Origin: Microbacterium sp. 1.5R
GTDB taxonomy: Bacteria > Actinomycetota > Actinomycetes > Actinomycetales > Microbacteriaceae
Direction of reading: 5' to 3'
NCBI RefSeq assembly: GCF_001889265.1
Contig: NZ_CP018151.1
Coordinates: 2,728,001 to 2,792,000 of the forward strand
DNA length: 64,000 bases
In this document: one piece after another, positions 15,805 to 24,543 of the stretch
Layout of the letters: each line of letters starts with the position of its first letter
Numbering within the stretch: the stretch's first letter is position 1
The notes under the pieces: model-generated
What the model was told of the DNA's origin: nothing
Databases searched by the model: none
Seen by the model: the letters and a program-made list of their open reading frames with translations, nothing else
Program-made: the position numbers and the translations under genes

Positions 15805-18159
15805 ATGACTCTCATGCCGACGCCTTCGACTCCTCTCGTCTCCTTCATCGTCCCCGCCGACGCAGAAGCAGACTCCGTCGCGCGCAGCCTTCGATCGTGT
15901 CTCACCCAGTCACTCGCCCAGATCGAGATCGTCTGCGTGCTCCCCGACGGAACCGGACTCGCCTCCGCAGAGGCGACCTCGGATCCGCGTGTCGTCACCA
16001 TCACCCGACCTTCCGATTCCGCCCGCTCGCAGCTCCGGCGGGCGGGGGTCGAAGCCGCGACGGCGCCGTACGTGCTGCTGCTCGAGCCGGGAGACACCGT
16101 GGCTCGCGGCGCCGCGATGCGGCTTCACCGCTGCGCCGTGGAATCGCAGGCGCAGCTCGTCGGATTCGCCGTCCAGACGTCGCCCGATGACCGCAAGGGC
16201 GAGACGCACCCGGCTGAGGCGGGGCCTCTCCACGGACCCGACATCCTCCGCGCCCTCCTCCCCCGGGACACCGTCGCAGAGCTCGTGCCCTCGCGACACC
16301 TGTTCCAGACCGACCTGCTGCGACGGGCGTATGCGACGTCCGCAACCGACTCCGGCCCGCTCATGGACGACCGGGGCGCCGTGCTGCTGGCCTACGCATC
16401 CGCGGAGTCGTATGGAGCGGTCAGCACGGTCGAGTACCTGCGCCGATCGCAGCAGCGCGACATCGCCGCTGACCCGGTGCGCCTCGAACAAGCGATGCAC
16501 CACGTCAGGTCGTTGCAAGCCGTCGAGCCGGCCGTCCGGGAGAAGGCCCGACACAGCGCAGACCCCGAGCCACTGCTCGACGGGTACACCACGGGCTATC
16601 TCACCGCGATCGGGGAAGCACTCGACGCCTTCGCCGCGCTGCCGCCGGAGGCGCGGGCCCACGCGCACGAGACGCTGCGATCCTGCGTCGGTGACCTCGA
16701 CCTGATCGCGGCGGCCGTGACCTTCGCGCCCGACGCGATCCCCGCGCTCGTCGCGCACGGGGAACGTCTCGAACTCGGCCGCGCGCCGGTGCGGAGCGTG
16801 CTGCTGACGACCAATGTGCTGACCACCGGCGGGGTCTCGGGTGTGCTGCTCACGCAGGCGCGGTTCCTTCTCAGAGCCGGATACCGGGTGACGATCGTCA
16901 CGCATCGCCCCGGGAGCGCCGAATCGCTCGTTCCCGAAGGCGCCACGCTCGTTCAACTGACCGGCACGAGCCGACGTCAGCGCGTGACGCAGTGGGCGCA
17001 GTTCTGCCGACGCTTCGCCGTAGATGTGGTCATCGACCACCGCATCCTGTATTCGCGCGACTGGCCTTCGTTCGCGATCGCGGCCCGCTCGGCAGGGTCG
17101 GCGACCATCGGCTGGATACACAACTTCGCAGGCCGCCCCACGTACAACGGGAACGACCTCCAGACGCTGCTCCAGACCCATCTGAGCGCGCTCGCGCACC
17201 TGGTGGTGCTCTCTCCGCTCGATGTGGCGTTCTGGAAGCTCCGGGGCATCCGTCACGTGAGCTACCTCCCGAACCCGCCGTCGCCGTTCCTCCTCGCCGT
17301 CGGCGAACCGCGCAGCGCGAAGCCGGCGCCGGCGGGTCGCCGGCTGGAGCTCGTCTGGTGGGGGCGGTTGGAAGAGCACACCAAGAAGGTCACGCAGCTG
17401 GTGGAGGTGGCCGCGGCGCTCCAGCGGCTCGGAATCGACTTCCGGCTGCGGATCGTCGGTCCGGACTGGGCCGACATGAGCGCGGATCGGCTGCGGGATC
17501 TGGCCGCGACCCGAGGCGTGGCCGACCGCGTCGAGCCCACCGGTCCTCGGCATGGATCGGATCTCCTCGAGGTGATCGATTCGTCGGACATCTTCGTCAA
17601 CACGAGCATCATCGAGGGGTACCCTCTCACCCTCCCCGAGGCACAGTCGCGCGGTCTTCCGATCGCGATGTACGACCTGCCGTGGCTGTCGCTCATCCAG
17701 CACAACGCCGGCGTCGTCACCACGGCGCAGCAGGATCCGGAGTCGCTCGCCCAGGCGATCGCGGATGTCGCCGCGGATCCGGCCCGGTATGAAGCGATGT
17801 CGAGAGCCTCCGTCCTGGCCGCGACTGACGCCACCTCGTTCGACTTCGCCCAGCTCTACGAGCAGCTGCTGCATGGTGGCCTTCCAGCGGAGCTCTCTCC
17901 CGAGCCCACGCTCGACGACGGACGCAAGGTGCTCGAACTGCTCGTCTTCTTCGCCGAGCGGAGCACCCCGCCGCCACGGGCGGCGCCCTCTCGGTCGACG
18001 GCGCTCGCGCCCGCAGCACTCCGCCCTCGGTCGCAGCCGCGTACGTTCGGGGAGCGTCTCGAGCGGAAGCTGACCCCCATCGGCCACCGCGTCATCGATG
18101 CTGCTCCGTGGCTTCGACCGGCGGCGAACAAAGTCAAGCGCGTATTGCTGCGCCGATAG
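15805..18159 (+). CDS. GT2-GT4 fusion paralogue 2, with degenerate GT2 domain
   Basis: The protein has 784 residues and the same architecture as the copies at 11329 and 18171. The N-terminal GT2-like domain has lost the key acidic residues: the DDAST block is replaced by CVLPDGTG (Leu46-Pro47 in place of Asp-Asp) and the DGDD block by LLEPGDT (94-97). The C-terminal GT4 domain is intact: SVLLTTNVLTTGGVSGVLLT near 335, RLELVWWGRLEEHTKKV, and the E-x7-E motif in EGYPLTLPE. It therefore probably works as a GT4 enzyme with a non-catalytic or scaffold N-terminal domain. It follows the 14752 gene by six bases and precedes the third copy by 11 bases. Confidence 0.83.
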   Translation: MTLMPTPSTPLVSFIVPADAEADSVARSLRSCLTQSLAQIEIVCVLPDGTGLASAEATSDPRVVTITRPSDSARSQLRRAGVEAATAPYVLLLEPGDTVARGAAMRLHRCAVESQAQLVGFAVQTSPDDRKGETHPAEAGPLHGPDILRALLPRDTVAELVPSRHLFQTDLLRRAYATSATDSGPLMDDRGAVLLAYASAESYGAVSTVEYLRRSQQRDIAADPVRLEQAMHHVRSLQAVEPAVREKARHSADPEPLLDGYTTGYLTAIGEALDAFAALPPEARAHAHETLRSCVGDLDLIAAAVTFAPDAIPALVAHGERLELGRAPVRSVLLTTNVLTTGGVSGVLLTQARFLLRAGYRVTIVTHRPGSAESLVPEGATLVQLTGTSRRQRVTQWAQFCRRFAVDVVIDHRILYSRDWPSFAIAARSAGSATIGWIHNFAGRPTYNGNDLQTLLQTHLSALAHLVVLSPLDVAFWKLRGIRHVSYLPNPPSPFLLAVGEPRSAKPAPAGRRLELVWWGRLEEHTKKVTQLVEVAAALQRLGIDFRLRIVGPDWADMSADRLRDLAATRGVADRVEPTGPRHGSDLLEVIDSSDIFVNTSIIEGYPLTLPEAQSRGLPIAMYDLPWLSLIQHNAGVVTTAQQDPESLAQAIADVAADPARYEAMSRASVLAATDATSFDFAQLYEQLLHGGLPAELSPEPTLDDGRKVLELLVFFAERSTPPPRAAPSRSTALAPAALRPRSQPRTFGERLERKLTPIGHRVIDAAPWLRPAANKVKRVLLRR

Positions 18160-18170
18160 CGAGAGACCAC

Positions 18171-20546
18171 ATGCAAGCGACTCCCCTCGTCTCGATCGTC
18201 GTCCCCGTCTTCAACGATGCCGACGTGATCGCCACCGCTCTCGACAGCTGTCTTCGGCAGACGCTGGCAGCGATCGAGGTCATCGTGGTCGACGACGCGT
18301 CGACCGACGACACCGCCGCGATCGTCGAACGCTACAGCGCTCGGGACTCGCGCGTGCGACTCATCCGCCAGCAGCAGAACGCGTCGGCGTACCAGGCTCG
18401 TCGCGTCGGGATCCTCGCGGCGAAGGCCGATCATCTGCTGTTCCTCGACGGTGACGATGAACTCGCGGAGACGGCTGCCCGGGCAGCTCTCGAGAAGGCG
18501 ACGGAGACCGGCGCTGATCTCGTGCAGTTCGGAGTCGAGGTCGTGCGTCTCGATGGGCGCACCGGGGGGCCGTTCGAGTCACGCCTGCAGCCGAAGCACC
18601 CCACTCTCACAGGCAGCGATGTCCTGCGCGGCCTCTTCCCGCTGGATCGCCCTGCCCAAGGGCAGTTGTGGCGCTACCTGTTCCGTACCCGCCTCCTCGC
18701 CGATGCCTATGCGCTCATGCCCGCAGACCTGGTGCTGCCGAGGGTCAACGACCTGCCGATCTCCTTCCTCGCTGCGGCGCTGGCCGCTCGCTTCGAATCG
18801 ATCCCGGACCGCCTGTACCGTTATCACTTCGGGCGAGGCGGAAGCGGCCAGAAGGTGCGTGACCTCAGCACCGCATCGTTCTACGCAGGAGCCATCCGAT
18901 CCATCGATTCGATCGAGCCGGCCGTCCTGCGGGTCGCCGGCACGAGCATCGACCCTGACCTCGTGCTCTCGACCTACGCATCCGTACGACGCGCCATCAT
19001 CGGATACACCACCCACTACCTGGCAGAGCACACCCGTGCGGATCTGCGCGACGCGATGTTCGCCGACCTGTACACCCGGGCGTCCGCCCACGACATCGTG
19101 CAGTCGACCGCCCTGCACTGGCCGAAGGCGATGGACACGCTCGCCGCCCACGGCGACGCGATCGAGCTCGTCGCTCGACCGGTGCACAGCATCATCCTCG
19201 CAACGAACCATCTGCGCACCGGTGGAATCTCCGGCGTCGTGATCTCTCAGGCTCGGGTGCTGCACGACTCCGGCTTCCGCGTGACGGTCGTGGCCCGCGA
19301 GCCGGGCAGTGATCTCTCGAACCTTCCGGCCGGCGTCGGCTTCGCCGAGGTGTCGGCGGACACCCTGGGCGGCTCGCTCGCCCAGTGGGCCGAGATCTGC
19401 ACGCAGCACGAGGTGGATCTCGTGATCGACCACCAGTGGCAGTACTCACCGTCGTGGCAGGCCTTCGCGCTCGCGGCACGCGCTGAGGGTGTCGCCACGA
19501 TCGGGTGGTCGCACAACTTCGCCGGTCGATCGCTGCTGCTCGGTCTCGATCGCCTCGAATCCGCGCCGCGATACTTCGCGCTGCTCTCGCATCTCGTCGT
19601 TCTCTCGCCACTCGACGTCGCGTTCTGGAAGCTGCGAGGGATGCCGCGTGTGTCCTACCTTCCCAATCCGCCGTCGTCTAACCTGCTCTCTGCCGGAATC
19701 GCGACCGCGCCGCGGCGCCCACCTGCGGGGCGGCGCGTCGAGCTGGTCTGGTGGGGCCGCCTGCAGCAACGCACCAAGAGGGTCAGCGAGCTGATCGACG
19801 TCGCCGAGCACCTCGAGCGGATGGGCGTCGATTTCCGGCTCCGGATCATCGGCCCCGACTGGCGCGACATGACGGCGTCACGGCTGAACGGGATGGCGAA
19901 GGCGCGACGCTTCGCGCACCGCGTCGAAGCGGTGGGACCGCTTCATGGTGCCGCCCTCAGTGCCGCCATCGACTCGTCCGATCTGTTCGTGAACACCAGC
20001 ATCATCGAGGGCTACCCCCTCACGATCCCGGAGGCACAGGCGCGGGGTCTCCCGGTCGCGATGTACGACCTGCCGTGGTTGGCCGTGACCGATGGAAACG
20101 GGGGCGTCGCGAAGACGGGCTGGGGGGATGCCGAGGCTCTCGCCCGACAGATCGCCGAGGTCGTCGCCGACGCCGACGTCTACACCCGCATGTCGGCGGC
20201 GTCGCTGGCCGCAGCCGAGCGAGAGCTCTCACACGATTTCGCGGTGCTGTATCGCCGGCTGGTCGAGGGCGCGCTTCCGTCCGAGCTGTCACCCGTACCG
20301 ACAGTCGACGACGTCCGGCAGCTCATCGACCTCTCCATCACCTTCGCCGAGGAGCACGCGGCGACGCGCTCGGGGCCTCAGCGCTCTCGCGGTGCGGCCG
20401 GAAGCACGCCCGGGACGCCGGCGAGGGTCGCGACGACGTGGCGGGCGCGCGCCAAACAGCGTGCCGCTCCGGCAGCGAGAAGACTCATCGAGGTCGCTCC
20501 CTGGATGGGTCCGATCGCTCGAAGGATCAAGCGCACGCTCACGTGA
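18171..20546 (+). CDS. Fused glycosyltransferase GT2 plus GT4 (paralogue 3)
   Basis: The protein has 791 residues from ATG 18171, preceded by GAGAG; the frame is open further upstream but overlaps the previous gene. The GT2 domain is intact, with VVDDASTDDT (Asp41-Asp42) and FLDGDDE (91-97), and the middle region again has YRYHFGRGGSG. The GT4 domain has SIILATNHLRTGGISGVVIS and E-x7-E in EGYPLTIPE. Sequence blocks such as VELVWWGRLQQRTKRV and the start of the GT4 domain are nearly the same in all three copies, so they arose by duplication within the locus. It is the last gene of the plus-strand unit that begins at 14752. Confidence 0.87.
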   Translation: MQATPLVSIVVPVFNDADVIATALDSCLRQTLAAIEVIVVDDASTDDTAAIVERYSARDSRVRLIRQQQNASAYQARRVGILAAKADHLLFLDGDDELAETAARAALEKATETGADLVQFGVEVVRLDGRTGGPFESRLQPKHPTLTGSDVLRGLFPLDRPAQGQLWRYLFRTRLLADAYALMPADLVLPRVNDLPISFLAAALAARFESIPDRLYRYHFGRGGSGQKVRDLSTASFYAGAIRSIDSIEPAVLRVAGTSIDPDLVLSTYASVRRAIIGYTTHYLAEHTRADLRDAMFADLYTRASAHDIVQSTALHWPKAMDTLAAHGDAIELVARPVHSIILATNHLRTGGISGVVISQARVLHDSGFRVTVVAREPGSDLSNLPAGVGFAEVSADTLGGSLAQWAEICTQHEVDLVIDHQWQYSPSWQAFALAARAEGVATIGWSHNFAGRSLLLGLDRLESAPRYFALLSHLVVLSPLDVAFWKLRGMPRVSYLPNPPSSNLLSAGIATAPRRPPAGRRVELVWWGRLQQRTKRVSELIDVAEHLERMGVDFRLRIIGPDWRDMTASRLNGMAKARRFAHRVEAVGPLHGAALSAAIDSSDLFVNTSIIEGYPLTIPEAQARGLPVAMYDLPWLAVTDGNGGVAKTGWGDAEALARQIAEVVADADVYTRMSAASLAAAERELSHDFAVLYRRLVEGALPSELSPVPTVDDVRQLIDLSITFAEEHAATRSGPQRSRGAAGSTPGTPARVATTWRARAKQRAAPAARRLIEVAPWMGPIARRIKRTLT

Positions 20547-20580
20547 CACCCCGTCGCGAGAGTTCGATGATCGACATCAC

Positions 20581-20676
20581 AGCGGGTCGGTGACGGCCAT
20601 CGCGCCGGGTCGGTGACGGCGGTTGCCGATCAGCCGCGCTTGCCCGTGATGCGCGACGCTCGGTGACCGACCCGCT
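20581..20676. repeat. Short direct and inverted repeats between convergent genes
   Basis: CGGGTCGGTGACGGC occurs at 20583-20597 and again at 20606-20620, a 15-bp direct repeat with 23-bp period. AGCGGGTCGGT (20581-20591) is also matched by ACCGACCCGCT (20666-20676) in inverted orientation, partly inside the 3' end of the minus-strand gene. It may act as a weak two-way terminator for the convergent genes; there is no T-run. Confidence 0.4.
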
Positions 20677-23455
20677 CGACGATCGAGTCCCTCACACGGA
20701 TCATGGAGCGGTTCTTGCCCGCGCTGGCCGCCGTCAGGCGCTGGAACCGACCGGGGAAGAACCGGTTGGCCGCCTCTTCGATCTTCAGGGGCGACCGGCG
20801 CATCCCGAGTGAGTCCTCATACTCGAGCTCGATCACCCACACCCCTGCCCGAGGGAAGAGCTCGGGGGAGATCTCTGCCGACCAGGTGCGATCGTCGAAG
20901 TCGAAGTGGCGGATCGGGAACCGGACTCGATCCCGGTCTCGGTACTGTCGAGCGACGAGACGCGTGACTCCCCCGGGTCGCAGTCCCGTCATCGCGCCTG
21001 ACAGCGTGGTCCGCGCCCCGCTTCTCAGCGTGGCGGCGATGCCGGCGGACGGAGGACTGATCGACTGCCGGGCGAGGTCGACGTCATCTGACTCGACGAT
21101 GGCACCCGCGAGCCGTTCTTCCAGACTGTGGGGAACGACAGCAAGGGGGACGTTCGGATCCAGAAGACGTCTCCGCAGCACCGGCAGGGCCGGCGAGAAG
21201 GCATCGGTCCGCCATGACGGATCACTGATGAACCGGCGCATCAGGTATTTCAGTGAGAGGCTGTCGATCGTGGCCCGAGGGATCGTCGGCAGCGCCTCGG
21301 CAGCCGACAGCGCACGGATGAGCTGGTCGGCGTTCAGCGTGGATGCCGACTTCTCGGCGCGCAGCATGATCCGCGCCTCGTTGAATCGACCGTCCGCGGC
21401 GAGCGCCCAGACGACCTGGTTCTCTGCTTTCAGTCTGCGGAGCTCGTTGCGGGGCGCACGCGAGAGCAGCTTCGCGATCTGTTCCGCGACCCGACGGTCC
21501 TCGGCGCGGTCGCCGGAGCGACGCTCGAGGAACTTGCCGATGTTCTGCCAGGCGTCGGCGTTGAGCACCATCGCCCAGTACTCGCGGGTCACCGGCGCCG
21601 ACTCGCGTTGCTGGACCAGCGCGGCGCACGTCGCCTCTTCGCTGAAGTAGCTCACCGTGTAATCCGTCGAGCCCGCGCGCGAGGTCATGGAGCCCCCGCC
21701 CGGACGGTCTCTGTAGACGTACGCCGGCAGCGGGGACACCGCGATCGATCGCGCGCTCAAGAGGACGCTCGTCATCGCGACGATGTCGTTCGATCGCGGA
21801 ACCCCGGGAAAGGGGAATGCGGTCTGCTGCCAGTGCTCGCGCCGGATGAGACGGTTCCACACCGCCCGGTGCCTGACCAGCTGGGGGTGGGTCTCGATCG
21901 TGACGTTCTCGAGAGGGAGCGCATAGGCCTGATTGAAGCCGGTGCCCGCGTCCCACGTCGAGGTCGTGAAGAACTTCAGATAGCTGCCGTTGATGACATC
22001 CGGATCCGACCTGCGCGCGAGCGACAGCAGGTGCGCGTACGCGCGTGGCGGGACGACGTCATCACCGTCGGCGAACGCGAGATACTTTCCGCGGGCGAGC
22101 TCGATCCCGGCGTCGCGCGCCTGGCCGCCGCCCGCCCCGGGAGACCTCACCAGACGCACCCGGGGGTCCGCGCGCTGATGCGCGAGGACTCTGTCCTGAG
22201 TCCCGTCCGTCGACCCGTCGTCGACGACGATGATCTCGATCCTGACGCCCACGGAGGCTCGGATGCTCTCGAGGAGCTCGTCCACGTAGTGGACCACGTT
22301 GTAGGTGGGGATGATGACGGAGATGTCGATGGCATCGGAGTCGGTGTCGGGTTCCCCCGATGTCGCCCCGGGTCGCGACACGAATCGCTCGATGAACGCG
22401 TCCCGGAGGTCCTCCTCCCCGCGCAGCCCGAGCGGGGCCCAGGCGTCGACGAGCAGGGGGGTCGAATCGAAGCTCGGCACGTCGTCGACCCCGATGGGGC
22501 GGCCATCGGGCCGTGCGACGTCCACCAGGGCAGCATGGCCCATCGCGATCAGCGCGAGCTGCCAGCGCTTCCAGATCGTCAGATTCGACAACGAGGTCGT
22601 CGAGAGGTCTCGCGCGAGATCGTAGACGAGAGCCTTCGCATCGGGTCGTTCCTGACCGGCGGCGAGGAGATCGAGCGCCTTCGGGTTCAGCACGTCACGG
22701 GAGATCACCTCGCGGGCATACGACTGGCGCACTGCCAGCGGAGCAGCGGCGAGCGCAGCCCAGATGCGAGATTCGTCCGTGACCCAGCGCGAGGACATCG
22801 GTGCAGCCGGGCTCTTGCTCGGACGTTCCCGGCAGAAGACGACGGAACGCGAGACGATATCGACGCGGCCCGCAGCCAGATACAGCCGGGCTACGAGAAG
22901 CTCCTCGAGCCACGGATCCTCCGCGTGCACGAGCGAACGGATCAGATCGCGCCGCATCACCTTGCCGCACAGGATGTCATCCGAGACCAGGCCGGGCCGG
23001 TCCTCCAGCAGGATGCTCGTCGCGTCCGTGTCGAGCGCGCCGTCGACTGCACGACCGATCCGGTAGCGGTGCTTGGCGATCGACTCCGCGGTTCCGACAG
23101 CCATGTCCGATCCGGACGCCTGCAGGCTGGCGACCAAGGCTCGGTAGCCGCCCCGGATCGAGAGCCCGTCGGCATCCGCGACCGTCACCCAGGAGGCTGA
23201 GCAGCGCTCGAGAGCAGCGGCGAGCGCTGCGCTTCGCCCCCGTGCGCTGTCCGCGTCGATCACGTGAACACGCGCATCAGAGCGCGCCGCCGTGCGCACG
23301 ACCGACGCGACGTCCGGGCTGCTGCGCCCGTCGACGACGACGACGACGTCCAGGGTCGGGGAATCCTCTCGCAGGGTCGACCACAGGAGGTCGCTCACAT
23401 GCATGGGCGATTCGGGGAAGATGACGACCACGCTCAGATCAGCGACCTCGTTCAT
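20630..23455 (-). CDS. Large glycosyltransferase with two GT2 domains
   Basis: The protein has 941 residues. The first GT2 domain covers about 7-220 (VVVVDGRSS, then TVADADGLS with a DxD at 93-95). The second begins near 375 with ISVIIPTYNVVHYVDELLES, VDDGSTDGT and FADGDDVVPP. The C-terminal 330 residues are helical followed by a beta-rich end without a recognised family. Two GT-A domains in one chain could make a two-sugar repeat. The ATG overlaps the stop of the upstream gene (ATGA at 23452-23455). This is the last gene of a minus-strand operon; longer in-frame sequence upstream of the ATG is not protein-like. Confidence 0.83.
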   Translation of the reverse strand: MNEVADLSVVVIFPESPMHVSDLLWSTLREDSPTLDVVVVVDGRSSPDVASVVRTAARSDARVHVIDADSARGRSAALAAALERCSASWVTVADADGLSIRGGYRALVASLQASGSDMAVGTAESIAKHRYRIGRAVDGALDTDATSILLEDRPGLVSDDILCGKVMRRDLIRSLVHAEDPWLEELLVARLYLAAGRVDIVSRSVVFCRERPSKSPAAPMSSRWVTDESRIWAALAAAPLAVRQSYAREVISRDVLNPKALDLLAAGQERPDAKALVYDLARDLSTTSLSNLTIWKRWQLALIAMGHAALVDVARPDGRPIGVDDVPSFDSTPLLVDAWAPLGLRGEEDLRDAFIERFVSRPGATSGEPDTDSDAIDISVIIPTYNVVHYVDELLESIRASVGVRIEIIVVDDGSTDGTQDRVLAHQRADPRVRLVRSPGAGGGQARDAGIELARGKYLAFADGDDVVPPRAYAHLLSLARRSDPDVINGSYLKFFTTSTWDAGTGFNQAYALPLENVTIETHPQLVRHRAVWNRLIRREHWQQTAFPFPGVPRSNDIVAMTSVLLSARSIAVSPLPAYVYRDRPGGGSMTSRAGSTDYTVSYFSEEATCAALVQQRESAPVTREYWAMVLNADAWQNIGKFLERRSGDRAEDRRVAEQIAKLLSRAPRNELRRLKAENQVVWALAADGRFNEARIMLRAEKSASTLNADQLIRALSAAEALPTIPRATIDSLSLKYLMRRFISDPSWRTDAFSPALPVLRRRLLDPNVPLAVVPHSLEERLAGAIVESDDVDLARQSISPPSAGIAATLRSGARTTLSGAMTGLRPGGVTRLVARQYRDRDRVRFPIRHFDFDDRTWSAEISPELFPRAGVWVIELEYEDSLGMRRSPLKIEEAANRFFPGRFQRLTAASAGKNRSMIRVRDSIVERVGHRASRITGKRG

Positions 23456-24543
23456 GGCACCTCCGTGGTCTGCGTGGAAGAGTCGGTCAGGTCCTCGATG
23501 ATCGACACATAGTCCCAGGCCATGTGCAGCGTCGAGTATTCGGATGCGAATCGCGTCGCCGCAGCTCGCACGTCCTCCCTCACGGGGAAGGCAGCCGCGA
23601 TCGTGTCCGCCAGGGCAGACACGGGATCGCGCCGGGTGTCGTAGAAGGTCACCCACGGCTGCGCGCCGTACTCCGCGATGAGATGAGGCTCGGCGGGCAG
23701 GATGCACGGTCGCGCGAACGTCGCCGAGAGCAGGACGCTGCCGGAGTTGAGCACGCGCTCATAGGGGAAGACCAGCACGTCGCACGCCGCGAACCACGCC
23801 GAGATGTTCGCGTCGCTGATGAACGAGTGCCGTCGCACGGTCGGCACGCCCGTCGGCAGCTCCCGTTCGATCAGAGCGATCTCCTCGGGTGCCGTCTTTC
23901 CGGCGAGCACCAGAACGAGATCGTCGACGTGGGATGACGCCTTCCCCACCGCGCGCAGCAGGGTCGGGATGCCCTTGTATCCGCGGATCTGCCCGACGAA
24001 TCCGACCACCGATGCGGACGACGGTATCCCGAGAAGCTCACGGGCCTGGTCCTGGGAGGGCGGGTCGGAGTAGATACCCGCATAGCTGGCGTGCCTCAGG
24101 GTGACGATCTTCTCGGGTGGGAGATCGTAGAACTCCGAGACGGCCTCGCTGGTGCTGGCGTTCAGCTGGATGATCCGATCGGCGCGCTCCGCGAGGAGGC
24201 GCGCCAGCTTGACCTCCAGGTCCGGATACGGGGTGTTGTGAGCCAGCGTGTTGTGGACGGTCCAGATGATCCGCACGCCCGCCTTGCGCAGCCTCAGGAG
24301 GATCCCCGCGAAGCGCTTGAGGGAGCGCTCTGCGATGTCACGAGTGCCGTCCGAGTTCACGATGGGACTCGTCCAGTGGATGTGGAAGATGTCGCCGTCC
24401 GTCAGGCCGGGCAGAGCGTCGACCAGCGTCTCGATGGTCTTGGACCCCTCGACGCGCCATCCTTCCGAGCGTGCCCCGACATAGAGCATGTTCAGATACG
24501 GATTCTGCGCCCAGGCGGGGAAGACGTGGATTTTTCCGCTCAC
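23452..24543 (-). CDS. Glycosyltransferase family 4 (GumK-like layout)
   Basis: This 363-residue GT-B protein has an acceptor lobe with GDIFHIHWTSPI and VRIIWTVHNTLAHNTPYPD, blocks typical of this subgroup. The donor lobe has GFVGQIRGYKGIPTLLRAVG and VFPYERVLNSGSVLLSATFA, where LNSGS takes the place of the usual E-x7-E. The start is GTG at 24543, overlapping the previous stop as GTGA; upstream in-frame codons belong to the antisense of that gene's frame and look unlike protein. It is fifth in the six-gene minus-strand operon and is translationally coupled at both ends. Confidence 0.83.
   Translation of the reverse strand: MSGKIHVFPAWAQNPYLNMLYVGARSEGWRVEGSKTIETLVDALPGLTDGDIFHIHWTSPIVNSDGTRDIAERSLKRFAGILLRLRKAGVRIIWTVHNTLAHNTPYPDLEVKLARLLAERADRIIQLNASTSEAVSEFYDLPPEKIVTLRHASYAGIYSDPPSQDQARELLGIPSSASVVGFVGQIRGYKGIPTLLRAVGKASSHVDDLVLVLAGKTAPEEIALIERELPTGVPTVRRHSFISDANISAWFAACDVLVFPYERVLNSGSVLLSATFARPCILPAEPHLIAEYGAQPWVTFYDTRRDPVSALADTIAAAFPVREDVRAAATRFASEYSTLHMAWDYVSIIEDLTDSSTQTTEVP

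Noticed and set aside
15910..18087. A minus-strand open frame of 725 codons opposite the second GT2-GT4 fusion
   Set aside because: The plus strand encodes a recognisable GT4 domain; the antisense frame is Arg/Glu/His-rich without any motif.
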